DNA of 14,400 nucleotides, taken from positions 1 through 14,400 of the forward strand of contig JAOXYB010032620.1 of assembly GCA_028565635.1 (NCBI GenBank). The letters run 5' to 3'. The DNA is from Phoronis ovalis (Eukaryota; Phoronida; Phoronidae). This document shows, piece after piece, positions 9,701 to 14,400 of this stretch. Numbering within the stretch: the first letter of the stretch is position 1; each line of letters starts with the position of its first letter. Position numbers and translations under genes: made by a program. Under the pieces are notes generated by a model, which did no database searches, was not told the DNA's origin, and was given only the letters and a program-made list of their open reading frames with translations.

Positions 9701-11557
9701 AAACATATCGAAGTATCAAACATAATTTAAATTAAATTTAGGCTTTCCCACCATATGTGTAAGGCTTGTCACTAGACATTGTTTAAACTAGGAAGGTAGC
9801 TAACGCTATAACTTTATGTCACAGTTTTTTGAATCTCATATTTCATTACACATTGCAGGGAAAAATTATTATCCACATATTTTAGTAAAGCCAAAGTAAA
9901 AACAAAATATTTACTTTCTAAATTTGTGAATTTATGAATTTTATAATGAGAGCATTTTATAAAATATTACTTCTTGAAATTCTATGTTAAATGGTCGTCT
10001 GAATTATTGGCAACAATTCTGTTCATTTGGATTTGTGTTGTTTTCTTAAATCAATATATCGACTGGCGATTAGCAGATAACTACAACATGACTGAACTTT
10101 TTGGAATACTACTGAGCGGTAAACAATAGAACAAATATGATGTAACATGTTATCATTTAGCTGAGAGGTTCGAGTTACAGTTGGTTTATATTACTTACAT
10201 TTACATAGTTTGCATTAATATAATCGCCATCTTGACCATTCCGTAGAAAGACTCTCGACATATCATCTGTAACAAATACACACATAGTAACACTAACATA
10301 ATGGCCATCAATGTCTAAGGTAATGTCCATTAATGTGTGGCAATAAAATATGTTAGAATTTCACGCAGTTATAAATCTTACTAGAAAACCTTCCACATGA
10401 TCTATCCGTCGAGACTGAAAAATGCGACTGAAAGCAAAGCAACAATCCACGTTTTTGACAATATTTTAATTGGGGTCAGAAGAGTTTGTTAAACTCAACT
10501 TACATGGTGATATGTCTCTGTAGCGGTTCTTTGCTATGTTTTCCTGTTTCCGTGCTGCCAACATTGACATTCCTGGCTTTTTTCTATATAATTGCTAAAA
10601 TAAGAGAAATGTTAAATGTCAGAAACATGAAATATGAAATAAAACTGTCATGAACACGAGGTCAAATTTAAAAATAAATCAGACTTGATTGAAATACAAG
10701 AAGTACAGAACGCCTGTGTCACATAATTCAGTAACTTAAGTAGCGTTTATTTCGACTTACTTCAAATTGTGCAATAGCAGCCCCTGACTCTATTCCTTCT
10801 TGTAATAATATTAACGACTCTGCAAGTAGGTCAGCACCAACTAACGAACTAGATATATGATGTGTGTCTGGTATGTACTGAAAGTCGGGCTCCTCCATAT
10901 TTACACTGTCATCTCCCACATAAACTGTAATAATAGAAGTTCTCAACAATACATAATTATAGTGATGCATTTGATAAGGAACAAGATTATTTACAGTCTC
11001 AAATTCTATTCCAAAGTGGAATAATGTATTTTAGGCGAAACACAACTTACGTAACATTTTTGTAGACCTATATATTAAGATAATTTTTGCCAAGTTTGAT
11101 CTTTGTACGTGCAAGGGTTTGTGACTAAATTTTTCCAAATATTAAATTCGAAAAACAAATGTTTTTAGCAGATCATGAGAATTATTTCAACATTTTTCAT
11201 TTGGATTTATTTTGATTGAAGTATAACCCTTTAGAAAATGTATACTTTTATATAGAAAGTTATAGTCAAATTATAGTGGTTTTTGTATCTCGAGTCCTTA
11301 AAAATGTCACTGGAATCAAAACTGTGGTTTTATTCCAACTTACCATTTGGTCTTACAATAAGTAACAATTCTCCTGAATGTGTTTCTCTTGCTGCCCGTA
11401 TAAACATAACCACTTGTTCATGTGTATGTTGGGACACATCTCGTCCATTTATAAAGAGGACTTGATCACCTTCATTTAAGCGAGGGATACATATGTCAGC
11501 TGGCATTCCAGGGGCGACCCGAGACACAATGATTGGCATCCCTTGGTCAGCTCCACC
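6714..11557 (-). CDS. PTPN4: PTPN4/PTPN3-family (PTPMEG) tyrosine phosphatase, C-terminal 393 residues
   Basis: Ten minus-strand exons join in one frame: 11557-11344, 10924-10761, 10594-10504, 10266-10199, 9614-9468, 8616-8488, 7954-7806, 7452-7317, 7190-7145 and 6751-6714. They give 1182 bases, 393 residues plus TAG. Fragment residues 1-71 are most of the PDZ domain, then a linker, then the PTP domain from about 127. Catalytic features are intact: NRYRD (149-153), WPD loop (286-288) with its acid D288, P-loop [10 protein letters not shown] (319-328) with nucleophile C320 and R326, and Q-loop QTASQ (364-368). The C320-D288 spacing of 32 equals that recalled for human PTPN4. The family has FERM, PDZ and PTP domains, works under the plasma membrane, and its PDZ region restrains the phosphatase. 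The FERM and first PDZ exons lie beyond the window. Invertebrates usually have one gene for vertebrate PTPN3 and PTPN4; linkage with TMEM177 favours the PTPN4 name. Confidence 0.96.
7145..7190 (-). CDS. PTPN4: PTPN4 exon: [14 protein letters not shown]
   Basis: A 46-base micro-sized exon between the acceptor TTTTACTTTCAG (ends 7191) and the donor GTAAGT (from 7144). It encodes residues 367-381 plus one base and forms the last helix of the PTP domain with the conserved QY.F..EA.L.VY pattern. Confidence 0.94.
7317..7452 (-). CDS. PTPN4: PTPN4 exon: P-loop arginine and start of Q-loop
   Basis: The acceptor ACTTTCAG ends at 7453 and the donor GTAAGT starts at 7316. Residues 321-366 start with the split Ser and AGIGRTG (Arg326), then [12 protein letters not shown]. 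The frame reads on into the intron without a stop, but splicing to the next exon restores the family's QTxSQY Q-loop. Confidence 0.96.
7806..7954 (-). CDS. PTPN4: PTPN4 exon: WPD loop and catalytic cysteine
   Basis: The acceptor GTCTTTGTAG precedes 7954 and the donor GTGAGT starts at 7805. The exon encodes residues 272-320 plus two bases. It has [12 protein letters not shown], with the general acid D288, and ends VVHC, so the nucleophile C320 is the last full codon. The intron falls in phase 2 within the following P-loop Ser codon. Confidence 0.96.
8312..8364. repeat. Nested palindromes in a PTPN4 intron
   Basis: ATAGAAA (8334-8340) and TTTCTAT (8346-8352) are perfect arms around a five-base loop. 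An outer pair AATTGC (8312-8317) and GCAATT (8359-8364) encloses them. The stem is interrupted, so this is weak as a structured RNA. Confidence 0.45.
8488..8616 (-). CDS. PTPN4: PTPN4 exon: KCHQYWP motif
   Basis: The acceptor TTTTTAATTATAG ends at 8617 and the donor GTAAGA starts at 8487. The exon encodes residues 229-271, opening with VKCHQYWP, the usual K(C)xxYWP motif. The middle is the fast-evolving part of the domain. Confidence 0.93.
8828..9001. mobile_element. MITE-like palindromic element in a PTPN4 intron
   Basis: The left end GGGCCCATTGTCTGAAA is an imperfect reverse complement of the right end TTTTTCAAGACAACAGGCCCC. Inner segments also mirror each other: TTCATAAAT and TTACGGAAT on the left against ATTACGGAAT and ATTTATGAAA on the right. 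The 174-base whole is thus a largely palindromic, non-coding unit with terminal inverted repeats of about 17-20 bases, as in a MITE. I could not see a clear target-site duplication, so the superfamily is open. It lies in the 851-base intron between the 9614-9468 and 8616-8488 exons. Confidence 0.7.
9468..9614 (-). CDS. PTPN4: PTPN4 exon: [14 protein letters not shown] motif
   Basis: The acceptor GTACAG precedes 9614 and the donor GTAAGT starts at 9467. The exon encodes residues 180-228 in phase 0, with [27 protein letters not shown] and VVMLTT. These are hallmark PTP-domain motifs. The donor is preceded by a purine-rich GAGAGGGGGAGA. Confidence 0.96.
10199..10266 (-). CDS. PTPN4: PTPN4 exon: DYINANY motif
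   Basis: The acceptor TTGTTACAG precedes 10266 and the donor GTAAGT starts at 10198. The 68-base exon encodes residues 157-179, including the conserved DYINANYVN strand of the PTP fold. It ends in phase 0. Confidence 0.95.
10504..10594 (-). CDS. PTPN4: PTPN4 exon: start of PTP domain, NRYRD motif
   Basis: The acceptor is TTATTTTAG (AG at 10596-10595), the donor GTAAGTT (from 10503). The exon encodes residues 127-156 and one base. It contains LYRKKPGM and the KNRYRDISP loop, whose Tyr (Y151) stacks on the substrate phosphotyrosine in this fold. Confidence 0.95.
10761..10924 (-). CDS. PTPN4: PTPN4 exon: PDZ-PTP linker
   Basis: The acceptor ends ATTACAG at 10925 and the donor GTAAGT starts at 10760. 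The exon encodes residues 72-126 and completes a Val codon split with the previous exon. PDFQYIPD near its start matches the family's EPDFQYIP element. The rest is a helical, less conserved linker ending AQFE. This linker is known in vertebrate PTPN4 to couple the PDZ and phosphatase domains. Confidence 0.93.
11344..11557 (-). CDS. PTPN4: PTPN4 exon: PDZ domain (most of it)
   Basis: The acceptor CTCTGTAG ends at 11558 and the donor GTAAGT starts at 11343. The exon starts in phase 0 and encodes 71 residues plus one base. It carries the PDZ signatures [29 protein letters not shown], the helix with [10 protein letters not shown], and the last strand ending LLLIVRPN. The carboxylate-binding GLGF-type loop (GFNVKGG-like in the family) is encoded mostly by the preceding exon, which is not in the window. 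Confidence 0.96.
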
Positions 11558-11986
11558 CTACAGAGATAAAAACAATAAATTAAGAGACTTGTTCAGAATA
11601 TATCTGATTACTGGCCGATTTAGGAAGGTCAAATTACAGAAGCTGACAAGACTTTGCTCAGTTTCATCACATATTTTATGTTGATTTTAGTAATTCATAA
11701 AAAATTACAATCAGTATTTATGGCAATATGAAAATAATTATAGCAATACCACACAGCTTAATAACTCACTGAAGTCAAAATAAAGCAGGGTACTCATGCG
11801 AGATAAGCCACGATAATATAAAATAACTGGTAATTTTGAGTAATTTGATAACTAATTTCTTCCTCAAATGTCGTATATATTCATAGGTAAAAAAATAAGT
11901 ATCATGTTTTCAAAAATATATATTTTGAGACAAATTATAATTTTTATGAAGTCTCAGACATATTCTATTACAAAGTTAGTATTTTA

Positions 11987-12235
11987 TACATGGTTTGTAC
12001 CCACAGGATAACAGTGGCTATGCGCAGCACCAGCATATACTTTCATAGTTAACCCAAAATTTTTATGATATATTCATGATATACAGACAGACAGTTTGCC
12101 TCTTACACACAATGAGCTATTTATTAACTAATTATGTATGACATTGTCAAAAGCTTTAGACAAGTCATGAAAATACACGAAAAACCACAAGAATTGCAAA
12201 TATTTAATGAAAAATTGACTATGAATGACTAAGTG
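11987..12235 (-). mobile_element. LINE reverse-transcriptase core relic (motif A region)
   Basis: On the minus strand one frame reads VYFHDLSKAFDNVIHN around 12176-12131. This is the non-LTR RT motif A (hydrophobics-D-L-x-KAFD-x-V-x-H) with the first catalytic Asp. In the same frame follow VRGKLSV, IYHKNFGLTMKVY and CYPVGTNHV. These match in order the family's G(I/V)RGK...I..(I/M)Y...K..VKV......F.V..GVRQG. The frame is broken by TAG at 12130-12128 and TGA at 12076-12074 and is bounded by TGA at 12238-12236 and TAA at 11986-11984. It is a dead fragment on the same strand as the host gene. Whether it belongs to the same family as the relic at 85-371 is unknown. Confidence 0.72.
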
Positions 12236-13869
12236 TCAAATTTGATGACAACAAATCATAATTTGCTTTTCATCCTAATTGACTTTTCAACAAGATTGTT
12301 TATAATTCAAAAACATCTTTTCATGGGCTGCTAACGGAAACATTAGACAGATACAAACAAATGTATATTATAGTCATTTGCTTACTCAGAGAGTATGATC
12401 AGAACTAACATTTGATTATAATCAAATCAAACTGTCAAATTATTACTTTTTGTTGTTATTCTGGTGCAGGCAAAATGAGACATGCAACCCTTTTTGATTG
12501 GCTAAAAAGGTACATGTCACTTCCACATCAGATGTTTTAATATTTTTGACTGGAATGACTTTATACAATTGCATTATGAAAATATTTGTTTCAAGTACAA
12601 GCTTTTAAAATATAAATAAAAAAACACTAGGAAAGGTTATGCACCTAGGGTAAGGTAATACAAAATTAATAATTATTTTAACAAAGCCATAAAGAAAATT
12701 TATGTGTACAAAGAATTTAGTGTCTATAAAACTGTTAAACACAATAACAATAAATAATTATCATCAAACCAAATACTGGGAATAAAATAATAAAACTCAA
12801 CCATGATGCATGCCAATAATAAGAAAATAAACCATACCATATTTTCTAAATAAAAATGCTTTGGGGGGAATAAAACTTCTTTGTTCTGCTAGTATGAATA
12901 TTCAAGAATTTATAACCTTTTTGCAATGTATAAAGCTGATTTTAAAGACTTGAAGCTTATTAATAAACTGGCTTATTTAGCTTAAACACCATTTATTAAG
13001 CAAAAACTTTACATGTAAAAGAATAAAGCTAATTTTTAATTCAAAACTTAATGTGTTATGCGAATTTAAATTTAAAAGCAAGCAGAGTTTCTGCTGAAAA
13101 TATTAACTATTTCTGCTTGGAAGTGCCTAGAGAAGCTGACAACAAACAAGATCACAATGATGTATCTTCTTTGGAATGATTGGACTGTTGGTCACATACG
13201 AAGAGAAATTTGAGCCATAATAAATCACCTACAGCCATTCTCAGTATGAAAATCCCTGCCAAGTGTGTTATTGATGGAGATTCAAAATTCATTTTACAAG
13301 CCGAAAATCTTACCAAAGAAAATTTGGTGAAATTTTGCTAATCAATACAATGTACTAATTTGATAGCATATTATTTCACATCAAAGGGTCTACAAATTAC
13401 CCCTTAGGTGTCAATTATAAGAGAAGGCAGCTATTGATTTATTTTAGTTGCCAGAGAGGGTGATTTTTAGAGAAAACAGATTATGTTTAATTATGTTATA
13501 GAAAATGCTAAATTATTCTGTCTTTATGTGTTGTACAAATTTTAATTTGTTACCATTTTTATTTAATTTATTCAGGTGTGATCATCAAACATAAGTACAG
13601 GGTAATTTCAGTGTATCAATTGCAGAAAAAAAACAACTAATTTTTAACTTATGGATACCATTTCAACATTTAAAAGTAAAAGAGAAGATGACAGAGAAAG
13701 CGTTAAACACTATGTGTTTTAACTGTGTTTGATCCTATGTCTAGGTATCAGGTGGAATATGAATTGGTTGCAGCTGGTCTTAAAACGTGAACAAAATTAA
13801 GTATTATTTTAAAAATCAAATATAGACCTATAAACTATACAATTTATACTCTTTTAAAAATCCAAACAA

Positions 13870-13927
13870 TTGTCCTCTCATTTGATCACATGACAGATGA
13901 AGAGGCCATAAACTGAAACGAGGACAA
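13870..13927. repeat. Short inverted repeat TTGTCCTC / GAGGACAA
   Basis: Eight-base arms at about 13870-13877 and 13920-13927 are exact reverse complements about 42 bases apart. This may be the ends of a small decayed palindrome, or chance in AT-rich DNA. Confidence 0.35.
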
Positions 13928-14142
13928 AATGAGATCGTCTGGAAAACTTTGAATGAAAGCTTAAACATCATATATATTTATTGGGGGAAATTGAACCTAT
14001 CTATGACTACAGTAGTGTATAATACAATCACAATAAGCCCTTTAGTAGTAGCACAGCACATGAAGGATAATTATCCATGAAACAAATATTTATTTGCATA
14101 GAAAGTTAGAATTAATTTGTGCCAGACAGACAGGGGACAAAG

Positions 14143-14400
14143 ACAAGCCCCCCCGGGGGTGGTCAATATGAAAGTGGGTACGCATGTTCCAACAAAATTT
14201 CACGTGAAAGGGTATGTTTTTCGAACCACCGGCACGCAACGCGCGTTACGTGCTTAGGGTCTGTTTTTTGGCTAAAATCACGAAAAGGGTTTGGTTTTTG
14301 GAGGTGTGACACTTCCTAAGGGATGTTGTTTGGAAGGTTCACTTCGTTAGGGTAATCGTTAAAATTTCACTTCGTTAGGGGTGTAAATACGGTCAAGAAA
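14143..14400 (+). repeat. Interspersed repeat with CCCCCCGGGGG end and internal sub-repeats
   Basis: From a C-run/G-run block at about 14149-14160 the base composition changes to GC- and G-rich, and short phrases recur. GGGTATGTTTTT (14210), GGGTCTGTTTTTTGG (14257) and GGGTTTGGTTTTTGG (14287) share one pattern. A 28-30-base tandem series follows, with GACACTTCCTAAGGG (14308), TTCACTTCGTTAGGG (14338) and TTCACTTCGTTAGGG (14366). It runs off the window. It looks like a repeated-phrase interspersed element of the kind I recall from marine invertebrates; no family name is assigned. Confidence 0.6.

Larger units (their letters stand above)
11558..14400 (-). other. PTPN4: Long PTPN4 intron (at least 2.8 kb), upstream exon not in window
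   Basis: No exon encoding the start of the PDZ domain (a GRFGFNVK-like sequence followed by a phase-0 donor) was seen on the minus strand here, so this is probably all intron. Apart from the LINE relic at 11987-12235 and the repeat from about 14143, it is AT-rich sequence in which I recognise nothing. It is much longer than the other nine introns (126-851 bases). Confidence 0.65.

Noticed and set aside
11283-11684. Plus-strand open frames over the PDZ exon
   Set aside because: They are antisense to a clearly coding PDZ exon.
13310-13325. Minus-strand GGTAAG as donor of a missing PTPN4 PDZ exon
   Set aside because: The sequence before it does not translate into the expected start of the PDZ domain and contains stops.
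13243-13341. Short plus-strand open frame (MKIPAKCVIDGDSKF...)
   Set aside because: It is only 32 codons, has no recognisable family and no credible splice sites, and is probably chance within the intron.

Overview
The window is nuclear DNA from an AT-rich animal genome, probably a marine invertebrate. It carries two spliced protein-coding genes with short GT-AG introns and metazoan-only domain architecture, plus remnants of non-LTR retrotransposons. No bacterial operon, rRNA, tRNA or CRISPR array was seen. The species cannot be named from the sequence.

Layout: (1) 1-85 is the edge of an interspersed repeat that abuts a minus-strand LINE reverse-transcriptase C-terminal relic (about 85-371). 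(2) 372-1463 holds degenerate repeats, a diverged direct repeat, a hairpin and a G-run, but no gene. (3) 1464-about 3165 is a two-coding-exon gene for TMEM177 (317 aa, plus strand). (4) About 3166-6200 is a gene-free interval with several palindromes and a striking 12-copy, 27-bp minisatellite (5092-5415). (5) 6714-11557 on the minus strand is the 3' part of a PTPN4/PTPN3 (PTPMEG) tyrosine phosphatase gene. It has ten coding exons giving 393 residues: most of the PDZ domain, the linker, the complete PTP domain and the stop codon. (6) 11558-14400 is most likely one long upstream intron of the same gene. It contains a second LINE reverse-transcriptase relic (about 11987-12235) and, at the right edge, another interspersed repeat (about 14143 onward). 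The exons for the FERM domain and the start of the PDZ domain lie beyond the window.

The two genes converge tail to tail. As I recall, their human orthologs are neighbours on chromosome 2q14.2, so the pair is probably an ancient animal linkage. TMEM177 is a mitochondrial inner-membrane factor for cytochrome c oxidase subunit 2 assembly, while PTPN4 is a cytosolic, membrane-associated phosphatase. I see no functional link between them beyond proximity.

I found no convincing previously undescribed system. The most notable unexplained structures are the minisatellite with its alternating-unit half, a MITE-like palindromic element inside a PTPN4 intron, and repeat elements with CCCGGGG-type ends at both window edges.
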